Notes under the pieces: generated by a model
The model's input: the letters and a program-made list of their open reading frames with translations, nothing else
What the model was told of the DNA's origin: nothing
The model's database searches: none
Program-made: the position numbers and the translations under genes
In this document: positions 1-8,427 of the stretch, in pieces
How positions within the stretch are numbered: position 1 is the stretch's first letter
Layout: every line of letters begins with the position of its first letter
DNA from: Falsiroseomonas sp050563525
GTDB lineage: Bacteria; Pseudomonadota; Alphaproteobacteria; Acetobacterales; Acetobacteraceae
NCBI RefSeq assembly: GCF_050563525.1
Contig: NZ_JBNXUN010000008.1
Span: 1-64,000, forward strand
Direction: 5' to 3'
Length of the DNA stretch: 64,000 bases

Positions 1-2666
1 TCGGCCCCGCGGCGGGCCTCGCGCGCCGCCGATTCGGCGCGGATCGCGGTGGCCTCCTCGGCGGCAGCGGTGGTGCGGGATTGCCGGGCGGTGGCGGCGT
101 TGGGCGCGGCGGCGCGAGCCAGCCGCGCCGTTTCCAGCGCCGCGGCGGCGGCCTGGGTTTCGGTCTCCAGCCGCGCAAGTTGCGGCGCCAGGGCGGCGAG
201 GCGCTGCTGCGCCTGCTGGTCGCGGGCGGTCAGGCGCTCCAGCGCCGTCGCGGCCGCGCCCTGGCGGCGCTCGGCAGTGGCGCGCTGGTCGCGATGCCGG
301 GCCTCGGCGCCGCGCGCCTGCTGTTCATCCGCGGCGGCCTCGGCGCGGCTTGCGGCGGCGGTGGCGGCGGCGGCCTCCGCCTGATCCAGCCGCGCGCCGG
401 CGGCACGGAGCGCGTTGCGCTGGGCGAGGCGGACGGCCCCGGGCGTGGGGATGCCCGCCGCCAGGCAATGCCCATCCCAGCGCCACACCGCGCCATCCTC
501 CGTCACCAGCGCCTGGCCGGGCTTCAGCAGTGGCAGCAGCGCGGTGCCATCCGTGCCCTTCGGCAGCAGGCCGACCTGGGACAGGGCGCGGGACAGAGCA
601 TCCGGCGCCTCGACCAGCCGGGCCAGCGGCGTGGCGCCAGCCGGCAGGGCCGGCATTGGGTCGAGCGGCGGCAGGGCGCGCCAGTGGCGGGGCGAGTCCT
701 CGTCCAGCGCCGAATCCAGCCCCTCCCCCATCGCGGCGCCGAGCGCGGCTTCCAGGCCGGGAGGTACGCCGATGCGATCCAATACCGCCTCGCCGCCACC
801 CACCTCCCGCGCCCGCAGAACCTCGGCCAGGGCGGCGGCCTCGGCGGCGGCGCGGGCGCGGGCAGCCTCGGCCTCGCTGGCGGCGGCGCGGGCGGCTTCG
901 TGGCGGGACTGGGCGGCGGTCCGCGCCTTCTCCGCCGCCTCCAGCGCGGCACGCGCCTCGGCCAGGGCGGCGGCGGCCTGGGTGGCCTCGGTGCGAGCGG
1001 CGGAAAGGTCGGCTTCCGGCACCGCGCCTGCGCGGGCGGCGTCGCGCTCGGCGGTCAGGCGAGCGGCCTGTTCGGCGGCGCGGCGGGCGGCGGTCTCGGC
1101 GGCCTGCAATTCGGCGGAGGCGCGGGATTCGGTCGCCTCGGCCTCGGCGGAAAGGCGCCGGGCTGATTCATGCGCGGCCTGGGCACCGGCGCGGGCGGCC
1201 TCGGCGGCGGACAGCGCAGCTTCGGCGTTGGCGAGGGCCGCTTCGGCAGCGCCGACCTGGTCCGCGGCGGCGGCCAGCGCGCCGCCGGGCACCACGGCGC
1301 GCGTGGCGGCCGCATGGTCCGCAGCAATCTTCGCGAACTGCTGCGCCAAACGCTCGGCGCGCGTCGCGGCCTCGGCCTCGGCGGCGGCCAGCGCATTGGC
1401 CTGGGCGGCGGCCTCGGCGGCGATTTCTGTCGCACGGTCGGCGGCCTCGGCGGCGGCTGCGACGGCGGCGATGGCGGCCTGCTCCGCCGCCTCGGCCCGC
1501 GCCACCCGCTCCGGCAGTTCCGCCGCCGCTTCCAGCAACTCCTGCGCCTCGGCGTCCAGCCGCGCCTCGGCGGCGCCCGCATCGGCATCGACGCGCGCCG
1601 CGTGCTCCAGGTCCCGCGCCAGCGCTGCATGGCGTGACTCGGCGCCCGCCAGAGCCTCCCGCGCCCGGGCCTCCTCGGCGCCGAGCGTCTCGGCCTCCAC
1701 CCGGCGGCGCTCCAGCGCGGTGCGTGCGGTGGCCTCCGCGGCGCGGGGCGCGGGCAGGCCTTTTTCGGCGTCGAAGGCGCGCCGCGCGGCCGCCTCCGCC
1801 TGCGCCTCGGCATCCGCGGTGGCACGGCGGGCGGTGCCGAAGACGTCGCGCGCGTGTTGCAGCGCGGCCTGGGCGCGGGCGCGCAGGATCGCCAGCCACT
1901 CCACCTCCGCATCCCGCACCAGGCCGGACAGGTTGCGGTAACGTGCCGCCTGGCGCGCCTGGCGCTGCAGGTTCTGGCGCCCGGCCTCCATCTGGCCGAT
2001 CAGGTCCTCGGCGCGGCCGAGATTCGTCTCCGCCTGGCGCAGCTTGAGTTCGGCCTCGTGCTTGCGGGCGCGCAGCCCGGCGATGCCGGCGGCCTCCTCC
2101 AGCACCGCGCGGCGCTCCTCCGGCTTCGCCTGGATCAGCGCCGCGACGCGGCCCTGGCTGACCATGGCGGAGGACCGGGCGCCGGAGCCGATATCGGCGA
2201 ACATCGTCTGCACGTCGCGCGCGCGCAACTCGCGCCCGTTGACACGGAACGAACTGCCCTCCCCGCGCGCGATCTTTCGCGAGATTTCGAGGTCGGTGGC
2301 CTCGGCATTCGGCGGTGGCGCCAGGCCAGCCGCTTCCTCCAGCACCAGGGTCACCTCGGCCAGGTTGCGGCCGGGCCGGGTGGAGGTACCCGCGAAGATG
2401 ATGTCGTCCATCTCGCCGCCACGCATGGACCGGGCGTTGGTCTCGCCCATGGCCCAACGCAGCGCCTCCACCACATTGGACTTGCCGCAGCCATTCGGGC
2501 CGACGATGCCGGTCAGGCCCGGCATCACTTCCACCACCGTCGCCTCGGCGAAGGATTTGAAGCCGGCGATGCGCAGCCGGGTCAGCCTGGCGTGACGCGC
2601 GGCTTCGGCCTGGGCATCGCTGCGCGCCGGCTCCTCGGGCGTCTCGGGCGCCGGCGCCACTTCCAT
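1..2666 (-). CDS. smc: Chromosome segregation ATPase SMC (3' end outside window)
   Basis: SMC dimerises and with ScpA/ScpB compacts and organises newly replicated chromosomes. 888 codons are visible; the C-terminal head lies beyond the left edge. Residues about 28-75 carry the ABC head N-lobe with Walker A GPNGCGKS at 56-63. A very long Ala/Glu/Arg-rich coiled coil follows, interrupted by a hinge-like globular stretch around residues 620-735, and then the returning coil begins. The start at 2666 gives a 27-residue acidic/Pro-rich lead before the conserved head, slightly long for the family; a later start is possible. It lies 4 bp downstream of the DsbA-like gene, so it is probably the last gene of dciA-like/dsbA-like/smc. 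Identity is secure from the Walker A, coil-hinge-coil layout. Confidence 0.95.
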   Translation of the reverse strand, partial: MEVAPAPETPEEPARSDAQAEAARHARLTRLRIAGFKSFAEATVVEVMPGLTGIVGPNGCGKSNVVEALRWAMGETNARSMRGGEMDDIIFAGTSTRPGRNLAEVTLVLEEAAGLAPPPNAEATDLEISRKIARGEGSSFRVNGRELRARDVQTMFADIGSGARSSAMVSQGRVAALIQAKPEERRAVLEEAAGIAGLRARKHEAELKLRQAETNLGRAEDLIGQMEAGRQNLQRQARQAARYRNLSGLVRDAEVEWLAILRARAQAALQHARDVFGTARRATADAEAQAEAAARRAFDAEKGLPAPRAAEATARTALERRRVEAETLGAEEARAREALAGAESRHAALARDLEHAARVDADAGAAEARLDAEAQELLEAAAELPERVARAEAAEQAAIAAVAAAAEAADRATEIAAEAAAQANALAAAEAEAATRAERLAQQFAKIAADHAAATRAVVPGGALAAAADQVGAAEAALANAEAALSAAEAARAGAQAAHESARRLSAEAEATESRASAELQAAETAARRAAEQAARLTAERDAARAGAVPEADLSAARTEATQAAAALAEARAALEAAEKARTAAQSRHEAARAAASEAEAARARAAAEAAALAEVLRAREVGGGEAVLDRIGVPPGLEAALGAAMGEGLDSALDEDSPRHWRALPPLDPMPALPAGATPLARLVEAPDALSRALSQVGLLPKGTDGTALLPLLKPGQALVTEDGAVWRWDGHCLAAGIPTPGAVRLAQRNALRAAGARLDQAEAAAATAAASRAEAAADEQQARGAEARHRDQRATAERRQGAAATALERLTARDQQAQQRLAALAPQLARLETETQAAAAALETARLARAAAPNAATARQSRTTAAAEEATAIRAESAAREARRGA

Positions 2667-2670
2667 GGGT

Positions 2671-3324
2671 TCAGCGGGTCTCGGCGACCAGGGCGGCGAA
2701 GCGGCCGAAGGCCATGTTGCCCGGCACGGTGCGGTTGCCGAAGACGAAGCTCGGCGTGGAGGTCACGTTGTGCTGCTGCTGCCCCGCCACACGCGCCGCC
2801 AGAATCGCCCGCGACAGGGACTGGTCGGTGATCGCGGCATCGAACTGCGCGCGCCCCATGCCGGCCAGCGCGGCGAGCTTGAACAACTCCTCCCGCGGGT
2901 CGGCGCTGCGGCTGAAGGCCCATCGATCCTGCGAGGACAGCAGCGCGGAGATGAAGGGCTCATAGCGTTCCGGCGGCAGGCTGCGCGCCACCGCGGCGCC
3001 GGCCAGCGCCAGCGCATCCAGCGGGAAATCGCGGAACACCATCCGCATCCGGCCGGTATCGACCAGGTCCTTCTTCACCTGCGGCCAGGTCTGCGTGTGG
3101 AAGGCCGCGCAATGGCCGCAGGTGAGGGAGAAATACTCGATGACCGTCACCGGCGCGTCGGCGCGGCCGACGCTGCGCTCCGTCATGCGCGGGTCATCGG
3201 CCGCCAGGGGCTCCGGCGCTGGCGCGGCGGCCGGCGGGGTCCCTTGGGCCCAGGCGGCGGCGGGCAGCAACATGGCGGCCGAAGCCCCGGCGGCGAGGGT
3301 GAGAAGGGTGCGGCGGTGCAGCAT
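2671..3324 (-). CDS. DsbA-family periplasmic thiol:disulfide oxidoreductase
   Basis: 217 residues. It starts with a signal peptide (RR at 4-5, hydrophobic run to about 25, AWAQ cleavage site), followed by a DsbA-like thioredoxin fold with the redox motif CGHC at 69-72 and a cis-Pro loop (TSTPSF) near the C terminus. It probably oxidises or isomerises disulfides in exported proteins; CGHC is the redox motif seen in DsbA- and PDI-like enzymes. The start at 3324 is preferred over an upstream in-frame start because it opens the signal peptide and has GGAGG about 9 bp upstream. The gene sits between a DUF721 gene and smc, an order I recall as frequent in alphaproteobacteria. The partner DsbB is not in the window. 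Confidence 0.88.
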   Translation of the reverse strand: MLHRRTLLTLAAGASAAMLLPAAAWAQGTPPAAAPAPEPLAADDPRMTERSVGRADAPVTVIEYFSLTCGHCAAFHTQTWPQVKKDLVDTGRMRMVFRDFPLDALALAGAAVARSLPPERYEPFISALLSSQDRWAFSRSADPREELFKLAALAGMGRAQFDAAITDQSLSRAILAARVAGQQQHNVTSTPSFVFGNRTVPGNMAFGRFAALVAETR

Positions 3325-3386
3325 CGGGTGGCCTCCGGCAGTTGGGATCGCGCCACATATGGAGGCGGCACGGCATCCCGGCATGG

Positions 3387-3848
3387 TCAGCGCTTCCGAT
3401 AGACGCCAAGCGCAAGCTTTGCCAGGGCATCGCGCAACTCACCCTCCGGCATCGCGGCCAGCCGGGCCTCGACATCCCCCGGCAGCACCACCGGGCGCGG
3501 GGGCGGCCGGGGTGGCGCGCTGCCGGCGATGGCCTGCTGCACGAAACGCAACCGCTCCACCGCCACGCGCCCGAGATGGGCATTGATGCGGGAGATCAAT
3601 TCCGGCGCCAGATGCTGCAATTCCATCGCCACCGGGCCGGCGCAGGCCAGCGTCAGCGTGCCGGCGGTGATGCGCAGCGGCTGGGTCACGGCGGACAACG
3701 CCGGGCCGACGATCGCCGCCCAATCCGCCATCAGCAGCGCCCCCGCGGGGCTGCGCTTGCGGAAGGCCGGGCGGGTCAGCCGGTGGATCATCACGGAAAC
3801 CGGCAGGGGGCCTGTCGGAAAGCGGCGGCCTTCGCCATTCTCTGCCAT
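3387..3848 (-). CDS. DUF721 / DciA-family protein
   Basis: 153 residues matching the DUF721 family: an N-terminal LTRPAFRKR-like helix, the core with WAAIVGPALS and a strand-rich segment ending in LAPELISRINAHLG, then a Pro/Arg linker and a short C-terminal helix. Family members include DciA, which interacts with and helps load the replicative helicase DnaB in bacteria lacking DnaC; whether this one does so is inference. Its ATG is only 2 bp from the mutY start on the other strand, so its promoter must lie inside mutY. It is followed after 62 bp by the DsbA-like gene and smc. Confidence 0.85.
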   Translation of the reverse strand: MAENGEGRRFPTGPLPVSVMIHRLTRPAFRKRSPAGALLMADWAAIVGPALSAVTQPLRITAGTLTLACAGPVAMELQHLAPELISRINAHLGRVAVERLRFVQQAIAGSAPPRPPPRPVVLPGDVEARLAAMPEGELRDALAKLALGVYRKR

Positions 3849-3850
3849 GC

Positions 3851-4942
3851 GTGACCCCTCCTCCCCCGCCCGAACCCGGCCTGCTGCTCGACTGGTACGA
3901 CCGCCACCGGCGGGTGCTGCCCTGGCGGCTGGCGACCGGGACGCCGGACCCTTACCGCGTCTGGCTGTCCGAGGTCATGCTGCAACAGACGACGGTGGCC
4001 GCTGTCGGCCCCCGCTATACACGATTCCTCACGCGCTTTCCGACCGTTGCGGCACTGGCGGCGGCGGCGTGGGAGGAGGTGGCGGAGGAATGGGCCGGGC
4101 TCGGCTACTACGCCCGCGCGCGTAACCTGCATTCGGGGGCCAAAGCGCTGGCGGCGCAGGGTTTTCCGCGTACGGTCGAAGGATTGCGAGCGATCCCCGG
4201 CATCGGGCCCTACACCGCCTCCGCCGTCGCGGCGATCGCCTTCGGGCAGCCGGTGGTGCCGGCGGATGGCAATGTGGAGCGGGTGGCGGCGCGCATCTTC
4301 CTGGTGGAGACGCCGCTGCCGGCCGCGAAAAAGCGCCTGACGGAACTGGCGCAGGGCTGGATGGCGGACCCCGCCGCGCGGGCGCGGCCGGGAGATTTCG
4401 CCCAGGCCCTGTTCGACCTTGGTGCCACGATCTGCACGCCGCGCAACCCGGCCTGTGCGCTGTGCCCGTGGCGAGAGGGCTGTGCGGCGCAGGCGGCCGG
4501 CGTGCAGGCCAGCCTGCCGCGCAAGACGGCCAAGGCCGCGCGGCCGACGCGGCACGGTGTGCATTTCCTGCTGTTTGACGAGGCTGGCCGGATGCTGGTG
4601 CGGCGGCGGGCCGAGAAGGGGCTGCTCGGCGGCATGCTCGAAGTGCCGGGCACGCCCTGGCGCGCCGAAACCTGGCCGGTGGCGGAGGCGCTGGGCCACG
4701 TTCCCCTGGCCGCCCCCGACTGGCACCGGCTGCCCGGCGAGGCGCGGCACGGCTTCACCCATTTCGAACTGCGCATGACACTGCTGACCGCCCGGCTGCC
4801 TAATGGGGCGGCGGTGCCGGGCCATGCCTGGATGGACCCCACCGAGGCCCGCGCCGCCATGCCGAGCGTCATGCACCGGCTGCTGGGCCTGCTGGACAGC
4901 CCGGCCGCGGCAATGGCAGACCGGAGCCAGGACAGCTTCTGA
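3851..4942 (+). CDS. mutY: A/G-specific adenine DNA glycosylase MutY
   Basis: 363 residues, normal family length. MutY removes adenine mispaired with 8-oxoguanine. The catalytic Glu is E41 in SEVMLQQT; the helix-hairpin-helix is GIGPYTAS at 117-124; the catalytic Asp is D139 in PADGNVERV; the 4Fe-4S ligands are C195, C202, C205 and C211 (C-X6-C-X2-C-X5-C). The C-terminal third is the NUDIX-like 8-oxoG recognition domain. The start is GTG at 3851, chosen because the conserved LLDWYDRHRRVLPWR begins only about ten residues later and no other start fits. The gene is divergent from the DUF721 gene with 2 bp between start codons and is followed after 13 bp by bioY. Confidence 0.95.
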   Translation: MTPPPPPEPGLLLDWYDRHRRVLPWRLATGTPDPYRVWLSEVMLQQTTVAAVGPRYTRFLTRFPTVAALAAAAWEEVAEEWAGLGYYARARNLHSGAKALAAQGFPRTVEGLRAIPGIGPYTASAVAAIAFGQPVVPADGNVERVAARIFLVETPLPAAKKRLTELAQGWMADPAARARPGDFAQALFDLGATICTPRNPACALCPWREGCAAQAAGVQASLPRKTAKAARPTRHGVHFLLFDEAGRMLVRRRAEKGLLGGMLEVPGTPWRAETWPVAEALGHVPLAAPDWHRLPGEARHGFTHFELRMTLLTARLPNGAAVPGHAWMDPTEARAAMPSVMHRLLGLLDSPAAAMADRSQDSF

Positions 4943-4955
4943 GAGACCCGCCAGC

Positions 4956-5477
4956 ATGGCCATCGCATCCCTTTCCAATCGGCCCGCCGCATTGCGCTTC
5001 GCCGGCATGGCCCTGCTTGGCTCCTGGCTGCTTGCGGCCTCCGCCCAGGTGACGCTGCCGATGTGGCCGGTGCCGGCCACCATGCAAAGCCTGGTGGTGC
5101 TGCTGCTCGGCGCGCTGGGCGGACCGGCGACGGGTGTTGCGGCGGTGGCGGCCTACCTGGCGCAGGGCGCGGCGGGGCTGCCGGTGTTCGCCGGCGGCAC
5201 GGGCGGGCTCGCGGTGCTGATGGGGCCGACGGCGGGCTACCTGCTGGGCTTCGCGCTGGCCGCGTGGCTCGCCGGATATGCGCGCGGCCTCGGCGCCTGG
5301 CGGCAGGCGGCGGTGCTGCTGGCGGCGCATCTGCTGCTGTTCGTGCCGGGCGTGGCGTGGCTGGCGGGCTATGTCGGCCTGGCGCGCGCCTTCGAAGCCG
5401 GGTTCCTGCTGTTCATCCCCGGCACGCTGGTGAAGACGGCGCTGGCGTTGGCGCTGATGCGCGCCCTACGCCGGTAG
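4956..5477 (+). CDS. bioY: BioY-family biotin transporter (S component)
   Basis: 173 residues, about six hydrophobic segments. The family signature is near the N terminus: AQVTLPMWPVPATMQSLVVL, then the GxxTGVAAVAAYLAQGAAGLPVF segment and a GPTAGYLLGF loop. BioY binds and takes up biotin as the S component of an ECF transporter, and some BioY proteins are reported to work without ATPase partners. No bioM/bioN/EcfA genes or biotin synthesis genes are in the window, so this is an orphan copy. The ATG at 4956 is chosen because it opens the hydrophobic protein; longer in-frame starts lie inside mutY. The 3' end overlaps the opposite-strand kinase gene by 12 bp. Confidence 0.9.
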   Translation: MAIASLSNRPAALRFAGMALLGSWLLAASAQVTLPMWPVPATMQSLVVLLLGALGGPATGVAAVAAYLAQGAAGLPVFAGGTGGLAVLMGPTAGYLLGFALAAWLAGYARGLGAWRQAAVLLAAHLLLFVPGVAWLAGYVGLARAFEAGFLLFIPGTLVKTALALALMRALRR

Positions 5478-6062
5478 CTGCGCCCGCAGCGAATCCGGCA
5501 GGGCCGCCAGCAGCGCCGCATCGGCGATGGCGGGCGGCGGGCCGGCCGCGACCAGCCTCGGTTCCGCCATCTGCGTATCCAGCACGCGCCACAGGTCACA
5601 GGCGGCGGCGTAGTCCGCAAAATTGGCGCAGGCGCGCGGGAAGCGGCGGCGCGCATCAGCCTCCGGAACGGCGTGCCCACCGGCGGTGACGCGGGCAGCG
5701 ATGCGGGACAGCGCGGTTTCGACATCGGGCAGGATGCAGAACACCAGCCGCGTCGCGAACCCGGCCGCGCGCGCGGCGGCGAGCGTGCGCAGGTGGGTCC
5801 GGCCGGCGACGGTCGTTTCCAGGGCGAAGCTCTGACGCTGCTGGATGCCGTCGGCGATGCGCTTCAGCACGATGCGTGCGGCCGCCGCGCCGGTCTCGGC
5901 ATCCGGCGTCGGCGTCAGCGGCGAAAGCCCTCGCGCGATTTCGTCAAGGTTGACGAAGCGCTCTGTTCCCGCCACCGCCCGCAGGTAGCGGCGGGCATAG
6001 CTGGTCTTGCCGACACCGTTGGGTCCCGCGATCAGCCACAGTTCCGGCCTCGCGGCGCCCAT
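5466..6062 (-). CDS. Zeta-toxin-like P-loop kinase (COG4185-type)
   Basis: 198 residues. Walker A is GPNGVGKTS at 13-21 with the conserved NLDEIARGL segment after it and an ETTVAGRTHL motif, the arrangement of the zeta toxin/predicted ABC-type ATPase group. True zeta toxins phosphorylate UDP-N-acetylglucosamine; many chromosomal COG4185 proteins have no proven substrate. No epsilon-like antitoxin gene is adjacent: neighbours are bioY (convergent, overlapping 12 bp) and ccrM. A housekeeping small-molecule kinase is therefore at least as likely as a toxin. It lies 6 bp downstream of ccrM and may be co-transcribed with it. Confidence 0.75.
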   Translation of the reverse strand: MGAARPELWLIAGPNGVGKTSYARRYLRAVAGTERFVNLDEIARGLSPLTPTPDAETGAAAARIVLKRIADGIQQRQSFALETTVAGRTHLRTLAAARAAGFATRLVFCILPDVETALSRIAARVTAGGHAVPEADARRRFPRACANFADYAAACDLWRVLDTQMAEPRLVAAGPPPAIADAALLAALPDSLRAQLPA

Positions 6063-6068
6063 CTGGCC

Positions 6069-7163
6069 CTAGATCCCGCGCCCATCCTGGGCGATTTCCT
6101 GGCGCAGTTCATCCAGCAGCCGCAACCGCCCATCGCGCGTCTCGACATGCCAGAAGGTCCAGCCATTGCAGGACGGCGCTGCCTGCAACGCCGCGCCGAC
6201 CTTGTGGATCGACCCCACCGCCTCGCCGCAGCGCAGCGTCGCATCGGCGCCGACCACGGCGCGCCAGCGGCGGTTGCGGTCCGTCAGCGTGCTGCCCGGC
6301 GGCACCATCCCGCGTTCCACCAGCACACCGAAGGCGATACGCGGCTGTTCGCGCTTGTTCGGCAGCGCCAGCGCCACACTCTCATCCATCGGCACCACCT
6401 CGGCCAGCCGCGCCTCGGCGGCGGCTGCGTAGGTGGGGTCCTGCTCGATGCCGATGTAGCGCCGGCCGAGCCGCTTCGCCGCCGCCGCCGTGGTGCCGGT
6501 GCCGGAGAACGGGTCCAGCACGACCTCCCCCGGGGCGGTGCAGGCCATCAGCACGCGGGCCAGCAGCGCCTCCGGCTTCTGCGTCGGGTGCAGCTTCGCA
6601 CCATCGGCACCGCGGAGCCGCTCGGCGCCGGTGCACAGTGGGAAATACCAGTCGCTGCGCATCTGCACGTCTTCGTTCAGCGACTTCATGGCGGCGTAGT
6701 TGAAGCGGTAGCGCGATTCCGGCCCGCGCGCTGCCCAGATCATCGTCTCATGCGCGTTGGTGAAGCGCCGGCCGCGAAAATTCGGCATCGGATTGGCCTT
6801 GCGCCAGACCACGTCGTTCAGGATCCAGAAGCCGAGATCCTGCATCGCCACGCCGAGCCGGAAGATGTTGTGGTAGGACCCGATCACCCAGATGGTGCCG
6901 TCCTTGCGCAGCACGCGGCGGCATTCGATCAGCCATTCCCGCGTGAAGGCGTCATAGGCCGCGAAATCAGCGAATTGGTCCCAGTCATCGTCGACACCAT
7001 CGACCAGGCTGTCATCCGGCCGCCGCAGCGTGCCCTTCAACTGCAGATTGTAGGGCGGGTCGGCGAAAATCGCATGCACCGAGGCCGGCGGCAGCCGCTT
7101 CAGCGTGGCGATGCAGTCGCCAACCAGCACCTGATCCAGCGGCAGGTCGAGCCCGGTTCCCAT
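6069..7163 (-). CDS. ccrM: Cell-cycle GANTC adenine-N6 DNA methyltransferase CcrM
   Basis: 364 residues. Beta-class N6-adenine methyltransferase: catalytic DPPY at 35-38 (in FADPPYNLQLKGTL) and the AdoMet motif DPFSGTGTT around residue 235, then a C-terminal region with WRAVVGADATLRCGEAVGSIHKVGA typical of the RAMA domain in CcrM proteins. CcrM methylates adenine in GANTC and couples gene expression to replication in alphaproteobacteria. No restriction gene accompanies it, consistent with an orphan regulatory enzyme. The start is uncertain: ATG at 7163 sits just before the conserved LPLDQVLVGDCI segment, while a GTG at 7199 would add 12 residues. It lies directly after rnhB. A GAGTC site occurs in the 65-bp gap upstream. 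Confidence 0.93.
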   Translation of the reverse strand: MGTGLDLPLDQVLVGDCIATLKRLPPASVHAIFADPPYNLQLKGTLRRPDDSLVDGVDDDWDQFADFAAYDAFTREWLIECRRVLRKDGTIWVIGSYHNIFRLGVAMQDLGFWILNDVVWRKANPMPNFRGRRFTNAHETMIWAARGPESRYRFNYAAMKSLNEDVQMRSDWYFPLCTGAERLRGADGAKLHPTQKPEALLARVLMACTAPGEVVLDPFSGTGTTAAAAKRLGRRYIGIEQDPTYAAAAEARLAEVVPMDESVALALPNKREQPRIAFGVLVERGMVPPGSTLTDRNRRWRAVVGADATLRCGEAVGSIHKVGAALQAAPSCNGWTFWHVETRDGRLRLLDELRQEIAQDGRGI

Positions 7164-7212
7164 GCCTCCGCCACTCACCCCCGCGAATCGAGGCTGCACA
7201 ATGCGTTGCGCC

Positions 7213-7217
7213 GAGTC
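7213..7217. promoter_or_regulatory. GANTC site upstream of ccrM
   Basis: GAGTC lies in the 65-bp gap between rnhB and ccrM, 50 bp from the ATG (14 bp from the alternative GTG). Caulobacter ccrM is reported to be shut down by methylation of GANTC sites in its leader, so this site could give the same feedback; that is inference from one site and needs the transcription start. Confidence 0.4.
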
Positions 7218-7228
7218 GCCACGTCAAC

Positions 7229-7864
7229 TCAGTCGGTTGCAGCGGACAGCTCAAGGACGAACTGATCGACTGGCGCGAAGCCCCGCCGATGGTGCGGCGT
7301 GGGGCCGAGGCGGGCGAGACAGGCGCGATGTTCCGCCGTCGCATAGCCCTGGTGGCGCCCGAAACCCCATTCCGGAAAACGCTGGCCGAGCCGCGACATG
7401 GCCCGGTCACGGGTGACTTTCGCCAGGATCGAGGCTGCCGCGATGGAAAGGCTCAGCGCATCGCCGCCGACCACGCAGCGTACCTTGCAGGGAAGGATTG
7501 GCGCCATGTGCCCGTCGATCAGCGCCAGGTCACACGGCTGGCGCAGCCGGTGCAGGGCGCGCGCCATGGCCAGGTGGCTGGCGCGGAGGATGTTGAGGCG
7601 GGCGATCTCCGCCACGCTGGCGCCGGCGATGGCGTAGTCCAGCCGGCCCTCCCGCGCCGCCTGCAGCAGCGCGGCGAAGGCGAGGTTGCGGCGCGCGGCG
7701 GTCAGCTTCTTGCTGTCGTCCAGTAGTGCGGCCAGGGCAGAATCGGGTGGTGCCGCGAATACCACGGCGGCCGCCAGCACCGGCCCGGCGAGCGGCCCGC
7801 GCCCGACCTCGTCCACCCCGGCCACGCGGCCACCCGCTTCACGCTCGAAACTGTAGTCCGGCAT
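7229..7864 (-). CDS. rnhB: Ribonuclease HII
   Basis: 211 residues, typical length. RNase HII cleaves RNA in RNA-DNA hybrids and starts removal of single ribonucleotides misincorporated in DNA. The N-terminal GVDEVGRGPLAGPV holds the two catalytic acids D18 and E19; the third acidic centre is in ALIDGH, and SIAAASILAKVTRDR is the conserved helix lining the active site. The C terminus keeps the WGFGRHQGYAT motif. The start at 7864 places the DEVGRG block at the usual distance. ccrM follows on the same strand, a common alphaproteobacterial pairing, and a cupin gene is divergent. Confidence 0.95.
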   Translation of the reverse strand: MPDYSFEREAGGRVAGVDEVGRGPLAGPVLAAAVVFAAPPDSALAALLDDSKKLTAARRNLAFAALLQAAREGRLDYAIAGASVAEIARLNILRASHLAMARALHRLRQPCDLALIDGHMAPILPCKVRCVVGGDALSLSIAAASILAKVTRDRAMSRLGQRFPEWGFGRHQGYATAEHRACLARLGPTPHHRRGFAPVDQFVLELSAATD

Positions 7865-7941
7865 GCGCCAAGGGATAGCGCCCGCCGGCGCAACCCGCCA
7901 CCGCGCCGCGGCGTTCGCCCCGCGACAATGGGAGAAGACGC

Positions 7942-8424
7942 ATGAATTCCGGCAGCTTGAAGGTGGTGGCGGACCAGGTCGAGCCGACGCCGTTCCAGAT
8001 TCCCGGTGCCACCGGCGGCGTCTTTCGCATCCAGATCCTGAACGAGGATGCGAAGGCCGGCGTGGTGACCACCATCGTGCACCTGCCCCCCGGCGGCCGT
8101 ATTCCGGCGCACAAGCACCAGGCTGGGTCGGAGATGCATTTCCTGCTGGAGGGCGACATGAAGGAGGCCGGGCAGGAGGTCGCGCTCGGGACCTGCCTGA
8201 CCCATGCCGCCGGCGTGGTGCATGGCCCGCATGAAAGCCGGAACGGTGCGAAGCTGCTGACGGTGCAGAGCTGGCAGTCCCAGAACGGCGACTTCGACTT
8301 CGAGCCAGCGGAGGAAGCAGGCGACACGCCGAAAGCCGAAGGGAAAACCCAGAAGGTGGACCAGAAGGCGCAGGAGGATGCGCGGCAGGAAGCCGCCGAG
8401 CCGGAGCATCGCGGCTACACCTGA
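7942..8424 (+). CDS. Cupin-domain protein
   Basis: 160 residues. Residues about 35-115 form a single cupin barrel with the metal-binding histidines in PPGGRIPAHKHQAGSEMHFLLEG (motif 1: HKH...E...H) and a second motif around HAAGVVHGPHES. The last 40 residues are charged, Glu/Lys/Gln-rich and probably disordered. Cupins of this kind often bind a divalent metal and may be dioxygenases, isomerases or stress proteins; nothing here fixes the substrate. GAGAAG lies about 5 bp before the ATG. It stands alone, divergent from rnhB and convergent with the next gene. Confidence 0.8.
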   Translation: MNSGSLKVVADQVEPTPFQIPGATGGVFRIQILNEDAKAGVVTTIVHLPPGGRIPAHKHQAGSEMHFLLEGDMKEAGQEVALGTCLTHAAGVVHGPHESRNGAKLLTVQSWQSQNGDFDFEPAEEAGDTPKAEGKTQKVDQKAQEDARQEAAEPEHRGYT

Positions 8425-8427
8425 GGT

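Noticed and set aside
1168..2457. Overlapping open frames in the smc region
   Set aside because: Gly/Arg-rich translations out of frame with the clearly recognisable SMC head and hinge.
5466..6062. Toxin-antitoxin system
   Set aside because: The zeta-like kinase has no antitoxin-sized partner on either side.
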